Below, in pieces: positions 46,354-55,971 of a stretch of DNA of 64,000 nucleotides (within the stretch, counting starts at the first letter, position 1; the number at the start of each line of letters is the position of its first letter). The position numbers and the translations under genes were made by a program. Source of the stretch: Clostridia bacterium (lineage in GTDB: Bacteria > Bacillota > Clostridia > Oscillospirales > Acutalibacteraceae); the NCBI GenBank assembly GCA_017513195.1, contig JAFXGM010000018.1, positions 62,001 through 126,000 on the forward strand, given 5' to 3'. The notes below the pieces were generated by a model. The model searched no databases and was not told the DNA's origin. It worked only from the letters and a program-made list of their open reading frames with translations.

Positions 46354-46808
46354 TAAATTTTTGACTCCTTTTTTGCGTGGTCTATATACAATACTCCATC
46401 GAGATGATCAATTTCGTGACATAAAGCACGTGCTTTTAATTCTTCTCCGGTTACGACAATATTCTCACCATAGCGGTTTTGGGCACGAACTGTTACACGC
46501 ATTGGACGTGTAACTAATTCGTATCTGTCAGGAATAGATAGACAGCCCTCGTTACCCACCTGAGTTTCATCGCTTTTTTCAACTATTACCGGATTTATGA
46601 GCTCTATAAGACCGTCACCAACGTCTATAATACAAAATCTGCGAAGCAGACCCACCTGTGGCGCGGCAAGACCAACGCCCTCGGCCTCGTACATTGTCTC
46701 GGCCATATCATCTAAAGTTTGATGCAGTTTTTCATCAAATGTAAGCTGTGTACGACAAATCTTACGCAACACGTCATCGCCTAATTTAACAATATTTCTT
46801 TTTGCCAT
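46353..46808 (-). CDS. def: Peptide deformylase
   Basis: Removes the N-formyl group from nascent proteins. 151 aa metalloenzyme with all three motifs: GVGLAAPQVG, EGCLSIP (metal Cys) and CHEIDHLDG (metal His, catalytic Glu). Confidence 0.96.
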   Translation of the reverse strand: MAKRNIVKLGDDVLRKICRTQLTFDEKLHQTLDDMAETMYEAEGVGLAAPQVGLLRRFCIIDVGDGLIELINPVIVEKSDETQVGNEGCLSIPDRYELVTRPMRVTVRAQNRYGENIVVTGEELKARALCHEIDHLDGVLYIDHAKKESKI

Positions 46809-46822
46809 TGTAATCCTCTTTT

Positions 46823-49246
46823 TTAAATAATGTTTTCAGGGTTTATATCTACCCCGACGTATGTATCTTTTTTAAGTTTAATATCGCTTGCCTTACGAAT
46901 CATTTCACGGAATCGTGAGTTGTTTTTTGCTTTTATAATAATGCGATATCTATACTTGTTATTAACCTTTGGTACAGTCGCAGGTGAGGGACCAAGAATT
47001 ATAAGCTTGACGTCGTTATAATCCCCTGCTACAAATTGCCTTATATTTGTAAAAATCTCATTAATGGTTTCTCGAGCAATATTAGAATCCATAGATTGTA
47101 CATAAATCATACAAATATCACAGTAAGGCGGATAAATCATTAATTTTCGATTTAATATCTCTTCTTTAAAAAATGCATCATAATCTTGCGACTGCGCAAG
47201 TGTAATGATGTTGTTGTCGGTATCATTGGTCTGAATAACGGCGATACCTTTATTTTCTGCTCTACCTGCACGACCGACAACTTGTGTAAGCAGTGCAAAG
47301 GTTCGTTCGTAACCACGATAATCGTCACTATAAAGCGCACGATCGGCTCCTATAACACCGACGACTGTAACGTTTGAAAAATCAAGACCTTTTGCAACCA
47401 TTTGCGTGCCAATCATTATATCGTATTCGCCATTTGCAAACGCGGTAAGAAGATTAGAATATGAATCTTTAGTACCTGTGCTATCGGCATCAAGACGTAA
47501 AATTTTAGCTTTTGGAAACAAAAGTTTAATTTCTTCTTCTAACTTTTGCGTGCCCGCGCCTGTAAAATGGAAAAATTCGCTTCCACACTCGGGACATTTT
47601 TCGGGTACAGGGTGAGATGCTCCACAATAATGACACATAAGTCGTTTGTTTGCGGAATGATACGTAAGCGATACACTGCAATTTTCACAGCTTGCTACCC
47701 AACCACAGCCGCTACAACTTACGTAGGTATTATGGCCTCTGCGGTTAAGTAGTATTATGGCTTGCTTTTTATTATCAAGTGCATTTTCAATTTGTGCAGC
47801 AAGCTCACGACTTATATTTGCCGAATTGCCGTCTGCAAGTTCCTTTTTCATATCAACAAGACTTACATCAGGAAGAGTGGCATTGCCGTAACGTTCATTT
47901 AAAGTAAATAACTTGTATTTTCCTAAAGATGCGTTGCTATAACTTTCTACCGACGGTGTTGCCGAAGCCAAACACAAAAGACATTTATGATATTTTGATC
48001 TGAATTTTGCAAGATCGCGAGCATGAAATCGTGGAGATTTCTCAGATTTATAGGTGTGCTCTTGCTCTTCGTCAATAATTATAAGACCAAGTTTTTCAAA
48101 CGGTGCAAAAATTGCACTACGCGTACCAATAGCAATAAGTGCTTTGCCTTGCTTAATGCGTGTCCATTCGTCCATGCGTTGACCAAGTGACATTGCACTA
48201 TGAAAAACTGCAATCTTATTACCATAACGCTCGCTGAAAATCTTAATCATTTGAGGTGTAAGGGCAATTTCGGGTACCATAATGATTACACCCTCGTTTC
48301 TTTGTGAAACCTCGTCAACAAGCCTTAAAAACACCTTGGTTTTACCGCTACCCGTTACACCATACAAAAGCGCCGTATCACCTGTTTTTGATTTAGTAAT
48401 TGCGGACATACCTTCAAAGGCATCTTGCTGCTGGCGAGTTAAAACGATTTCCTCGGCACTGACTTTGCAATTCACTTGTGTTGGCAAACGAAACTCCTGC
48501 TTTTCAAAAGAAGTAATAATCCCCTTTTTTTCAAGCGAATTTATAACCGATGTTGAAACACCGGTAAAATACTGTAATTCTTTTACAGAAACACTACCCG
48601 ACATATCAATGAGGTCAAAAATTTCTTGCTGACGTGCAGTCAGTTTTACGCTTTGCGGATTTTCGCTATTAATTCTAACCCAACGACGAGTTAAATCTTG
48701 TACCTGACGAGTGGGTACCTGTGTTTTAATAACGGCTTGCTTTTGATACAACGAATCTAATATTTCGCTTGCATTTTCAAATAACTGTTCTAGCTTTTTT
48801 AACGAGTGTTCACCGGAAGTTGATAACAAATTAAATATGTTTTTTTCCTCATCTTCAAGCAAATTTTCACAACAAAACTCACTATTTGCGGTATAAAAAA
48901 CATTCAATTTGTAATTGAGACCTGTTGGAATCATCGCATGAATAGCATCAAAATAGGTACAAAAAACAGTTTCTTTAAGCCAACGACACATTTTAATCAT
49001 TTCGTCATTTAAAATTGGCTTTTCATCTATAGTAGAGATAATATCTTTGATTTTTGAATCTGTTTCAGACTCGTAAACCGATAAAATCATACCCAATTTT
49101 TTGATATTACCTTTTCCAAAAGGAATAAACACTCTGCAACCCGGCAGTGCTGTTTCTTTAAGAGAATCGGGCACGCCGTAAGTATAGCACTTATCAAAAG
49201 AGCCGGCAGCACCGTCTATTACAATTTCAGCAACCAAACGATACAT
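46823..49246 (-). CDS. priA: Primosomal replication restart helicase PriA
   Basis: 3'-5' DNA helicase that reloads the replisome. 807 aa: N-terminal DNA-binding domain, Walker A GVTGSGKTKVFL, DEEQEHTYK box, zinc-binding block of Cys pairs (CSGCGW, CENC, CHYCG, CPECGSE), helicase C-terminal motif QVVGRAGR. 14 bases before def. coaBC, which sits between rpoZ and priA in many Firmicutes, is not present here. Confidence 0.96.
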   Translation of the reverse strand: MYRLVAEIVIDGAAGSFDKCYTYGVPDSLKETALPGCRVFIPFGKGNIKKLGMILSVYESETDSKIKDIISTIDEKPILNDEMIKMCRWLKETVFCTYFDAIHAMIPTGLNYKLNVFYTANSEFCCENLLEDEEKNIFNLLSTSGEHSLKKLEQLFENASEILDSLYQKQAVIKTQVPTRQVQDLTRRWVRINSENPQSVKLTARQQEIFDLIDMSGSVSVKELQYFTGVSTSVINSLEKKGIITSFEKQEFRLPTQVNCKVSAEEIVLTRQQQDAFEGMSAITKSKTGDTALLYGVTGSGKTKVFLRLVDEVSQRNEGVIIMVPEIALTPQMIKIFSERYGNKIAVFHSAMSLGQRMDEWTRIKQGKALIAIGTRSAIFAPFEKLGLIIIDEEQEHTYKSEKSPRFHARDLAKFRSKYHKCLLCLASATPSVESYSNASLGKYKLFTLNERYGNATLPDVSLVDMKKELADGNSANISRELAAQIENALDNKKQAIILLNRRGHNTYVSCSGCGWVASCENCSVSLTYHSANKRLMCHYCGASHPVPEKCPECGSEFFHFTGAGTQKLEEEIKLLFPKAKILRLDADSTGTKDSYSNLLTAFANGEYDIMIGTQMVAKGLDFSNVTVVGVIGADRALYSDDYRGYERTFALLTQVVGRAGRAENKGIAVIQTNDTDNNIITLAQSQDYDAFFKEEILNRKLMIYPPYCDICMIYVQSMDSNIARETINEIFTNIRQFVAGDYNDVKLIILGPSPATVPKVNNKYRYRIIIKAKNNSRFREMIRKASDIKLKKDTYVGVDINPENII

Positions 49247-49280
49247 ACCGAACCCTCCTCGTTAAAATATAGATTTAAAA

Positions 49281-49463
49281 TTAAATAAGCTCTTTTTCTT
49301 TTGCAATTTTATTAATTGCAATGCTTACAGGCTTTTCAAGCAAAATTTCCTCATTTGCCTCTGCGTCATTTGCAATACTTCTAGCGCAGTTAGCAATCTC
49401 GGTAACAAGACCGTAACGGTTTTCAGAATTTTCAATAAGTTTTCCAATTGCAGGATTTAGCAT
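49281..49463 (-). CDS. rpoZ: RNA polymerase omega subunit
   Basis: 60 aa, a short form typical of clostridia. The helix LVTEIANCARSIAND corresponds to the conserved omega core, followed by KPVSIAINKIAKEK. Placed directly after gmk, its usual partner. No other function fits. Confidence 0.85.
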   Translation of the reverse strand: MLNPAIGKLIENSENRYGLVTEIANCARSIANDAEANEEILLEKPVSIAINKIAKEKELI

Positions 49464-49484
49464 AATTTACATTTCCTTCCAAAT

Positions 49485-50090
49485 TTATTTATTTAAAATT
49501 TTATTTATAAGCTCTAAATTTCTATCGGTTTTAAATTTATCTACCGACATAATAGAAACAAATTCATTTGCCGCGGTTTCAAGGTCATCGTTTACAACAA
49601 TGTAATCATAATCCTTTGCACATGAGATTTCACGTAGTGCTTCAAAAAGCCGCTTGTCGATAACCGACTGTTCATCAGTTCCACGACCGGTAAGACGTGC
49701 CTTTAAAATTTCTAATGAAGGTGGCATAATAAAAATACTAACTGCGTCGGGTATTTTTTCTAAAATTTGATATGCTCCGTTTACGTCAACCTCTATTAAC
49801 ATATTCTTGCCATCATTAACGGCATTTAATACGGGCGCTTTGGGTGTACCGTAATAATTGCCCACAAAAACATTATGTTCAAGCAATTCATCGTTAGCAA
49901 TCATTTCTTCAAAACGTTCACGCGAAATAAAGTTATATTTTTCACCCTCTACCTCACCTACGCGCATTGGACGAGTGATTGACGAAATAGAAAACAAAAT
50001 ATCGGGCGCCTTTTCAAACACTTTTTTCATAAGTGTATCTTTGCCCGAGCCGGAAGGACCCGAAATAATAAAAACTCTACCCTTATTCAT
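49485..50090 (-). CDS. gmk: Guanylate kinase
   Basis: Phosphorylates GMP to GDP. 201 aa from ATG 50090 behind GAGGAGG. P-loop [15 protein letters not shown]-binding [26 protein letters not shown] and EVDVNGA. Its start overlaps the remA end by 8 bases. Confidence 0.96.
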   Translation of the reverse strand: MNKGRVFIISGPSGSGKDTLMKKVFEKAPDILFSISSITRPMRVGEVEGEKYNFISRERFEEMIANDELLEHNVFVGNYYGTPKAPVLNAVNDGKNMLIEVDVNGAYQILEKIPDAVSIFIMPPSLEILKARLTGRGTDEQSVIDKRLFEALREISCAKDYDYIVVNDDLETAANEFVSIMSVDKFKTDRNLELINKILNK

Positions 50091-50352
50091 CGGTATCCTC
50101 CTCATCGACAACAGCGTTTTCATCACTAATTCTGTTTGCAACGGTTTCGGATTGCAAGTAGGTTAAAATTATATGATCGCTGTCAGTTATTATTACAGCA
50201 CGTGTTCTGCGTCCATGTGTAGCGTCGATTAGTGTTCCACGCTCTTTTGCATCTTGAATAATACGCTTAATAGGTGCTGATTCGGGGCTAACTATTGCAA
50301 TCATACGGTTTGCTGAAACAAGATTACCAAAACCAATATTTATTAGTCGCAT
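50083..50352 (-). CDS. remA: RemA-family regulator (DUF370)
   Basis: 89 aa DNA-binding protein of the family that activates matrix operons in Bacillus. The conserved opening [25 protein letters not shown] and the [17 protein letters not shown] block are present. The acidic C-terminus is lineage-specific. Gene order yicC-remA-gmk-rpoZ is conserved in Firmicutes. Its target in this organism is unknown. Confidence 0.92.
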   Translation of the reverse strand: MRLINIGFGNLVSANRMIAIVSPESAPIKRIIQDAKERGTLIDATHGRRTRAVIITDSDHIILTYLQSETVANRISDENAVVDEEDTDE

Positions 50353-50362
50353 ATAGCACCTC

Positions 50363-51241
50363 TTATTCTATATTTTGAATTTGTTCGCGGATTTTTTCAA
50401 TCTCGGACTTAATTTCTACCACAATCTTAGTAATTTCCATATCTTGACACTTAGAACCGATTGTATTGGTTTCTCGGTTCATTTCTTGAACTATAAAGTC
50501 AAGTTTGCGTCCAATAACTCCGCCTTCATCAAGCATAGTGCAAAGTGAAGCAATATGACTGCGAAGTCTTACTGTTTCTTCAGCAACGGCAATTTTATCT
50601 GCAAAAATAGCAGTTTCTGTAATAAGACGTTGTTCGTCAATTTGAACATCACCGATAAGCTCTTTCATACGAGCCTCAATCTTTTCGCGATATTCACGAA
50701 CTGTTTGTGGAGAACGTTCCTCAATAATATCTACCTGTGAAAGTATAAATTCCGCTCTGCTTTTTACGTCAGCTACAAGACGTTCACCTTCGACAGCACG
50801 TGCAGCAATGAAATTCTCTATTGCTTCGCTTGTAGCAGCGGTTACTGCCGATTTTATAAGTTCTTCATCAAGGTCGCGTTTTTTAACGGTGAAAATTTCA
50901 GTATTACCAACTATGGATGAAGCCTTGATATCGTCTTTAAGCTTATAGTCTTTAGCAAACTTATGTAATGCGGAAATATATGCATCAGCATAAGCAGTAT
51001 TTACAGCAAGCTCAATAGATTTTGAAGAGGTATCTTCAAACTGAACATTTAGCTCAACCTTACCACGTGAAATTTTTTGTCCGCAAAGTGTTTTTAAAGT
51101 ATCATCTAAAAACTGAAACGAACGAGGCATACGCGAACTGTACTCAAAATATCTATGGTTTACTGATTTAATTTCAACCGTAATATTAAAATCTTGTTCG
51201 GACACCTTACCGCGTCCAAAGCCTGTCATACTGGTAACCAT
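50363..51241 (-). CDS. yicC: YicC-family endoribonuclease
   Basis: 292 aa. N-terminal SMTGFGRG motif and [19 protein letters not shown]-terminal DUF1732 block with [19 protein letters not shown] and REMNRE-type [12 protein letters not shown]. YicC proteins are now described as RNases. First gene of the 17-gene run, with its own promoter. Confidence 0.93.
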   Translation of the reverse strand: MVTSMTGFGRGKVSEQDFNITVEIKSVNHRYFEYSSRMPRSFQFLDDTLKTLCGQKISRGKVELNVQFEDTSSKSIELAVNTAYADAYISALHKFAKDYKLKDDIKASSIVGNTEIFTVKKRDLDEELIKSAVTAATSEAIENFIAARAVEGERLVADVKSRAEFILSQVDIIEERSPQTVREYREKIEARMKELIGDVQIDEQRLITETAIFADKIAVAEETVRLRSHIASLCTMLDEGGVIGRKLDFIVQEMNRETNTIGSKCQDMEITKIVVEIKSEIEKIREQIQNIE

Positions 51242-51281
51242 ATTTCACACCACACAAATATAAACATTATTTATCCATTGT

Positions 51282-51310
51282 ATTATAACAAATAAACATA
51301 TATTTGTCAA
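51282..51310 (-). promoter_or_regulatory. Promoter of the yicC-remA-gmk run
   Basis: Minus strand TTGACA (51305-51310), 17-base spacer, TATAAT (51282-51287): a full consensus match. Confidence 0.85.
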
Positions 51311-51364
51311 ATATTATATATAATATTAATAATATAAAATGACGCAGAAAATCTAAAAAAGTAC

Positions 51365-51393
51365 TTGACTCAACAAATGTTTTGTGTTATTAT
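51365..51393 (+). promoter_or_regulatory. Promoter of tRNA-Gly
   Basis: TTGACT (51365-51370), 17-base spacer, TATTAT (51388-51393); the tRNA begins 16 bases later. Confidence 0.75.
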
Positions 51394-51409
51394 AATTCCC
51401 GCAACATAC

Positions 51410-51484
51410 GCAGGTGTAGTTCAATGGCTAGAATTCCAGCCTTCCAAGCTGGCTATGTGGGTTCGATTCCCATCACCTGCTCCA
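51410..51484 (+). tRNA. tRNA-Gly (anticodon UCC)
   Basis: 75 bases with encoded CCA. Acceptor GCAGGTG pairs with CACCTGC; anticodon TCC at 51443-51445 in loop CTTCCAA closed by CCAGC/GCTGG; T-arm GGGTTCGATTCCC. Its 3' end is partly duplicated downstream. Confidence 0.97.
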
Positions 51485-51527
51485 AAAATAGAAGTTATAC
51501 CTTTAGGTATGGCTTCTATTTTTTTAT
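51466..51527 (+). repeat. Direct repeat copy 1: tRNA-Gly 3' end plus terminator
   Basis: About 62 bases, starting ATTCCCATCACCTGCTCCA and running through the terminator stem-loop. The second copy is at 51650-51710. Confidence 0.85.
51485..51526 (+). terminator. Terminator of tRNA-Gly
   Basis: Stem AATAGAAGTTATACC / GGTATGGCTTCTATT (with G-U pairs) and a run of seven T. Confidence 0.85.
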
Positions 51528-51649
51528 TTCTGGTGGGAATCGAACAAGGAAGGAACAACATTTATGTTGTGGAAGAAAACAGTCTGGTGGACTGTTTTCG
51601 CTGACGTGGCAACGAGCGTAGCGAGGCGATAGGCGCGTTGCGCCGGAAA
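51528..51649. other. Hairpin-rich, GC-rich segment between tRNA-Gly repeats
   Basis: No coding frame is credible. It opens with GGTGGGAATCGAAC, an imperfect inverted copy of the tRNA T-arm. It then holds three hairpins: ACAAC/GTTGT, AAAACAGTC/GACTGTTTT and GGCGC, GTT, GCGCC. The last 50 bases are strikingly GC-rich for this genome. Nature unknown; a small element or a scar is possible. Confidence 0.6.
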
Positions 51650-51710
51650 ATTCCCATCACCTGCTCCAAAATAGAAGTTATACCTTTGGGTATGACTTCT
51701 ATTTTTTATT
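51650..51710 (+). repeat. Direct repeat copy 2: partial tRNA-Gly 3' end plus terminator
   Basis: Repeats the last 19 bases of the tRNA and the following terminator, with a few substitutions (TTTAGG to TTTGGG, ATGGC to ATGAC) that keep the stem paired. There is no 5' half, so it is not a tRNA gene. Confidence 0.85.
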
Positions 51711-51732
51711 GAGAGTCAAACAAGGAAAATAA

Positions 51733-51763
51733 AAAGCGATTGAGTAAAAACCTCAATCGCTTT
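51733..51763 (-). terminator. Terminator of tig-clpP-clpX
   Basis: Minus strand AAAGCGATTGAG, short loop, CTCAATCGCTTT, then TTATTTTCC. Located 4 bases after the clpX stop. Confidence 0.88.
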
Positions 51764-51766
51764 AAT

Positions 51767-53005
51767 TTATTTCTTTTCGATAATTTTAGCCTTACCACCG
51801 TCAACAGTTTCCTTAGTAATAATGATTTTTTCAACATTATCCTTTGATGGCATTTCGAACATAAGATCCTGTAGTGTGCTTTCAATAATAGATCGCAAAC
51901 CACGCGCACCTGTTTTGTTTTTAATGGTAAGCTCGGCAATCTTTTTAAGAGCAATTGCTTCAAATTCAAGTGCAATATTATCAAGAGCAAAAAGCGCCTG
52001 ATACTGCTTAATAATAGAATTTTTCGGTTCAGTCATAATACGAACAAGTGTTGTTTCGTCCATGGCATCAAGACAAGTAATTACCGGCAATCTGCCAACA
52101 AGCTCAGGAATAAGACCGAATTTAACCAAATCTTGATGTGTAGCAAATTTTGAAAGCTGTTGTGCTTCAAGACTTTTGGGAGATTTCACATCTGCACCAA
52201 AGCCAAGACTGCTACCGCCAATACGGCGCTCAATAACCTTGTCAATACCGTCAAATGCACCCGCACAAATGAAGAGTATGTTGGTGGTATCAATCTGTAT
52301 AAACTCTTGTTGTGGATGCTTTCTGCCGCCTTGTGGTGGTACGTTTGATACAGTACCCTCAAGGATTTTAAGAAGCGCCTGCTGAACACCTTCGCCACTT
52401 ACGTCGCGTGTGATTGAAGCATTTTCACTCTTGCGAGAAATTTTATCAATTTCATCAACGTAAATAATGCCGTGTTCTGCCTTTTCTATATCGTAATCTG
52501 CTGCCTGAATAAGACGTAAAAGTATATTCTCAACATCTTCACCAACGTAACCCGCTTCTGTTAAAGTAGTAGCATCGGTTATAGCAATCGGCACGTCAAG
52601 AATTTTTGCCAGTGTTTGTGCAAGCAGCGTTTTACCAACACCTGTTGGGCCCAACATAAGTACGTTACTTTTTGCAAGTTCAACGTCTAAATTTTCATTT
52701 TTATAAATTCGCTTATAGTGGTTATAAACAGCTACCGCAAGTGTTTTTTTAGCTTCGTCTTGACCTATAACATATTCGTCAAGCTTTGCCTTAATTTCAG
52801 ACGGTTTTGGTAAAACCTTTTCCGACTGCTTTTTCTTCTTTTTCTTTTCGTTATAAGCGTTTTCATCGTCAAAAAGCAAAGAAGAACAAAAGTTTATGCA
52901 GCTATCACATATATATACACCAGGTCCTTCTACAAGGCGAACAACCTCGTCTTGTGTTTTACCACAAAAGGAACAGCGTATTTCATTTTCTATGTCTTTA
53001 GACAT
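51767..53005 (-). CDS. clpX: ATP-dependent Clp protease ATPase subunit ClpX
   Basis: AAA+ unfoldase feeding ClpP. 412 aa. N-terminal zinc-binding domain (CSFC, then CDSC), Walker [11 protein letters not shown], Walker [11 protein letters not shown], the IGF-like pore/ClpP loop region and sensor [10 protein letters not shown]. 12 bases after clpP. Confidence 0.97.
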   Translation of the reverse strand: MSKDIENEIRCSFCGKTQDEVVRLVEGPGVYICDSCINFCSSLLFDDENAYNEKKKKKKQSEKVLPKPSEIKAKLDEYVIGQDEAKKTLAVAVYNHYKRIYKNENLDVELAKSNVLMLGPTGVGKTLLAQTLAKILDVPIAITDATTLTEAGYVGEDVENILLRLIQAADYDIEKAEHGIIYVDEIDKISRKSENASITRDVSGEGVQQALLKILEGTVSNVPPQGGRKHPQQEFIQIDTTNILFICAGAFDGIDKVIERRIGGSSLGFGADVKSPKSLEAQQLSKFATHQDLVKFGLIPELVGRLPVITCLDAMDETTLVRIMTEPKNSIIKQYQALFALDNIALEFEAIALKKIAELTIKNKTGARGLRSIIESTLQDLMFEMPSKDNVEKIIITKETVDGGKAKIIEKK

Positions 53006-53017
53006 TTGTTATACCTC

Positions 53018-53605
53018 TTATCTCTTAGTAATAACCTTATCAATAAGACCGTAATTTGCGGCCTCATCAGCCGTCATAAAGTTGTCGCGTTCGGTATCGC
53101 GCTCAATCTCTTCGATAGGCTTACCTGTATTTTCAGAAAGAATTCTGTTAAGGTTACTACGAGTGCGTCTGATATGATCGGCATGAATGATAATATCGCT
53201 TGCCTGACCTTGAGCGCCACCAAGAGGCTGATGAATCATAATTTCACTGTTAGGAAGCGCATAACGCTTGCCCCTAGCACCTGACGACAACAAGAATGCG
53301 CCCATAGAAGCTGCCATACCCATACAAATAGTGCTTACATCGCACTTGATGTACTGCATTGTATCATAGATAGCAAGACCAGCAGATACAGAACCGCCAG
53401 GGCTATTGATGTAGAAGCTAATGTCCTTATCGGGATCCTGACCCTCAAGGAACAAAAGCTGCGCAATAATTACGCTAGCAGACGCATCATCTACCTGACC
53501 GTTTAGCATAATGATTCTATCATTCAGCAAACGAGAAAAAATATCATAAGAACGTTCGCCACGACTTGTTTGTTCAACTACATAAGGAATTAAAGTATTT
53601 TCCAC
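53018..53605 (-). CDS. clpP: ATP-dependent Clp protease proteolytic subunit
   Basis: Serine protease barrel subunit, 195 aa from a GTG at 53605 lying 9 bases after AGGAGG; a longer frame to 53656 runs through a hairpin and is rejected. Catalytic Ser in [10 protein letters not shown], His in [11 protein letters not shown], Asp in the following helix region. Encoded between tig and clpX. Confidence 0.96.
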   Translation of the reverse strand: MENTLIPYVVEQTSRGERSYDIFSRLLNDRIIMLNGQVDDASASVIIAQLLFLEGQDPDKDISFYINSPGGSVSAGLAIYDTMQYIKCDVSTICMGMAASMGAFLLSSGARGKRYALPNSEIMIHQPLGGAQGQASDIIIHADHIRRTRSNLNRILSENTGKPIEEIERDTERDNFMTADEAANYGLIDKVITKR

Positions 53606-53642
53606 TATAGAATACCTCCTAATAAATAATCTTTTAAGATTT

Positions 53643-53674
53643 CGTCGGAATAGCACAAAAGCACTATTCCGACG
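53643..53674. other. Perfect hairpin between tig and clpP
   Basis: 11-bp arms CGTCGGAATAG / CTATTCCGACG around 10 bases. No U-run follows on the minus strand, so it is probably an mRNA stabilising or processing structure rather than a strong terminator. Confidence 0.55.
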
Positions 53675-53717
53675 TAGTAGTAAATATTATGAACGAATAA
53701 TTCAAATTATAAACAGA

Positions 53718-55058
53718 TTATTCCTCTGTTTTCTTTGCAGCGGCTTTTTTAGCCTCTTTCTTTTCATCTACTGCATCGGTAATTACTGCATTTGCTTTTA
53801 CAAGGTCAATAGCCATACCAACAGCAACATCTTTTTCAACTTCAGTTGCAGGAATAACAGCCTTAACCTTATCGATTTCTACGCCGTAACCTTCAGCAAT
53901 CTTAGCAAATTCAGCCTCAACAGCGGCCTCGTCAGCTTTGATACCTTCAAGTTCAACAATCTTTTCGAGTGCAAGACGATATTTAACCTGCATTTCAGCC
54001 TGTGGGCGGAAGGTTTCACGGAATTGTTCAATAGTGCTGCCTGTATACTGGAGATACAGGTCAAGACTCATACCCTGTGACTGTAGGCGATAGCCAAATT
54101 CTTCAACAGATTGGTTAAGACGGTTTGTAAACATAGCCTCAGGAATTTCACCCTTAATACCATCAACAATCTGCTGAACAAGAATATTCTCAACAGCCTC
54201 TTCAGCTGCCTTCTTTTTACGATCAAGAGCCTTTTTCTTAAGGTCTGCCTTAAGTTCCTTAAGAGTATCAAATTCGCTTACGTCTTTAGCAAATTCATCA
54301 TCAGCAACAGGAAGCTCACGAAGCTTAATCTCATGAAGCTTTACCTTAAATACTGCAGGCTGACCTGCAAGCTCTTCTGCACCATATTCTTCTGGGAATG
54401 TAACGTTTACATCGAACTCATCGTCAATATTTTTGCCGATAATTTGATCTTCAAAGCCAGGAATAAACTGACCGGAACCAAGTTCGAGTGAGTGACCCTC
54501 AGCCTTGCCACCGTCAAATGCAACGCCATCCTTAAAGCCTTCAAAGTCAATAACAACTGTATCGCCTTTTTTAGCTGCTCTATCTTCAACAGATACCATA
54601 CGAGCGTTACGCTCTTGCAAAGATTTAATTTCAGCATTAACCTCGGCAGCCTCAACCTTAACGAGAGGACGCTCAGCCTTTAGGCCCTTGTATGCTTCGA
54701 GTTCAATTTCAGGATAAGTAGTAACACTTACCTTAAAATCAACACCATCCTCTTTAGAAATTGATACAAGCTCAAAATCCATCTTGTCATCAATAACCTT
54801 GAGACCTGATTCATTGATTGCAGCTTCAACAGCGTCGGCATAAAGAAGGTTTAAAGCATCCTCAAAAAATACTTCACTGCCATAACGTGCCTCTATCATA
54901 GCAAGAGGAGCCTTACCCGGTCTATAGCCAGGGATAGTAATCTTTTTGCCCTCTTTGCGATAAGCCTGTTTAATCGCTTCACGGAACTGTTCGCCATCTA
55001 TAATAATTTCAAGCTGATAGCGGTTAGTTTCAATTTTGTTTGTTTCTTTTAAAGTCAT
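53718..55058 (-). CDS. tig: Trigger factor
   Basis: Ribosome-bound chaperone and prolyl isomerase. 446 aa. Ribosome-binding tail region with PGYRPGKAPLAMIEARYG, FKBP-like domain (GDTVVIDFEGFKDG, FIPGFEDQIIG), long helical C-terminal domain and a Lys/Ala/Glu-rich tail. First gene of tig-clpP-clpX. Confidence 0.96.
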   Translation of the reverse strand: MTLKETNKIETNRYQLEIIIDGEQFREAIKQAYRKEGKKITIPGYRPGKAPLAMIEARYGSEVFFEDALNLLYADAVEAAINESGLKVIDDKMDFELVSISKEDGVDFKVSVTTYPEIELEAYKGLKAERPLVKVEAAEVNAEIKSLQERNARMVSVEDRAAKKGDTVVIDFEGFKDGVAFDGGKAEGHSLELGSGQFIPGFEDQIIGKNIDDEFDVNVTFPEEYGAEELAGQPAVFKVKLHEIKLRELPVADDEFAKDVSEFDTLKELKADLKKKALDRKKKAAEEAVENILVQQIVDGIKGEIPEAMFTNRLNQSVEEFGYRLQSQGMSLDLYLQYTGSTIEQFRETFRPQAEMQVKYRLALEKIVELEGIKADEAAVEAEFAKIAEGYGVEIDKVKAVIPATEVEKDVAVGMAIDLVKANAVITDAVDEKKEAKKAAAKKTEE

Positions 55059-55110
55059 TTTTTATTTACCTCCGTACAAAGTCCATAGAACTCCATATTA
55101 AATCGTATTG

Positions 55111-55138
55111 ATTATACCATATTTTATGAAAAAATCAA
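55111..55138 (-). promoter_or_regulatory. Promoter of tig-clpP-clpX
   Basis: Minus strand TTGATT (55133-55138), 16-base spacer, TATAAT (55111-55116). No CIRCE or CtsR-type repeat was seen around it. Confidence 0.7.
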
Positions 55139-55178
55139 GTGATTTTACTGACATATTTACACTAAAATTACAAAAACA

Positions 55179-55886
55179 TCAAACTTTTTCAAACATTTTG
55201 CATTTTGTTACAAATTGTGGTGTAAAATCGACAGCATCAGCAGACACTATCTTTAATTTTATGCCATCATATTCGCTTACTGCATTATAAATTCCCTTGC
55301 CGTGAATATGCCCATAATAAACTGTATCGATGTTGTATTTCTTTAACGCATTCAAAATTTCATCACAAACATATTCGGCATATACGGGTGGATAGTGTAG
55401 AAAAACTAATGGTTTAACATTGTTTTCTACTGCAAATTTTATTGACGTTTCAAGGCGACTTGCCTCGCGTAAAATAACCTTTTGATCCTTTTCACCTGTT
55501 CCGTCGTATATCCAACCGCGTGTACCGCATATCGCAAAATTACCGTCAGAATAACAATTATTATGTAAAATTTCAATTGTATCGAAACTGTTTTCAGATA
55601 AGAATTCATTTATCTTATTGGCAGTTCCCCACCAATAATCATGATTTCCTTTTAGAATAATCTTTTTGCCCGGCAAGCTGTTTATAAATTCAAAATCCGG
55701 TTTAGCTTCTGCAAGAGAAATTGCCCATGAAATATCACCGCCTATAACGACAGTATCATCTTTATTTACTAATTTTTTCCAATTGTTTTCAATTCGCTCG
55801 ACATAGTTGTCCCATCCACCAAAAATATCCATCGGTTTATCGGCGCCAAGCGGTAAATGTAAATCCGCAATGGTAAATAAATTCAT
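55179..55886 (-). CDS. Calcineurin-like metallophosphoesterase
   Basis: 235 aa. Dimetal motifs in order: IADLHLPLG (Asp, His), GGDISW (Asp), LKGNHDYWW (Asn, His), FLHYPPVY (His), YYGHIHG (His pair). Cytosolic phosphoesterase of unknown substrate. Encoded alone, divergent from the DUF1540 gene, and ending close to the tig promoter. Confidence 0.88.
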   Translation of the reverse strand: MNLFTIADLHLPLGADKPMDIFGGWDNYVERIENNWKKLVNKDDTVVIGGDISWAISLAEAKPDFEFINSLPGKKIILKGNHDYWWGTANKINEFLSENSFDTIEILHNNCYSDGNFAICGTRGWIYDGTGEKDQKVILREASRLETSIKFAVENNVKPLVFLHYPPVYAEYVCDEILNALKKYNIDTVYYGHIHGKGIYNAVSEYDGIKLKIVSADAVDFTPQFVTKCKMFEKV

Positions 55887-55971
55887 ATCTTAGTTTCACC
55901 TACCTTGTATATTAAAAATAATTTTGCAAATAATAAATTTGGCTTAAAGCCAAGAAAGGAAGTAATATAAA

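Noticed and set aside
51650..51687. Second tRNA-Gly gene
   Set aside because: Only the last 19 tRNA bases are present; no acceptor 5' strand, D-arm or anticodon.
55930..55958. TTGGCTT/AAAGCCAA inverted repeat before the DUF1540 gene
   Set aside because: Short, no loop to speak of, and no clear promoter relation; not enough to call an operator.
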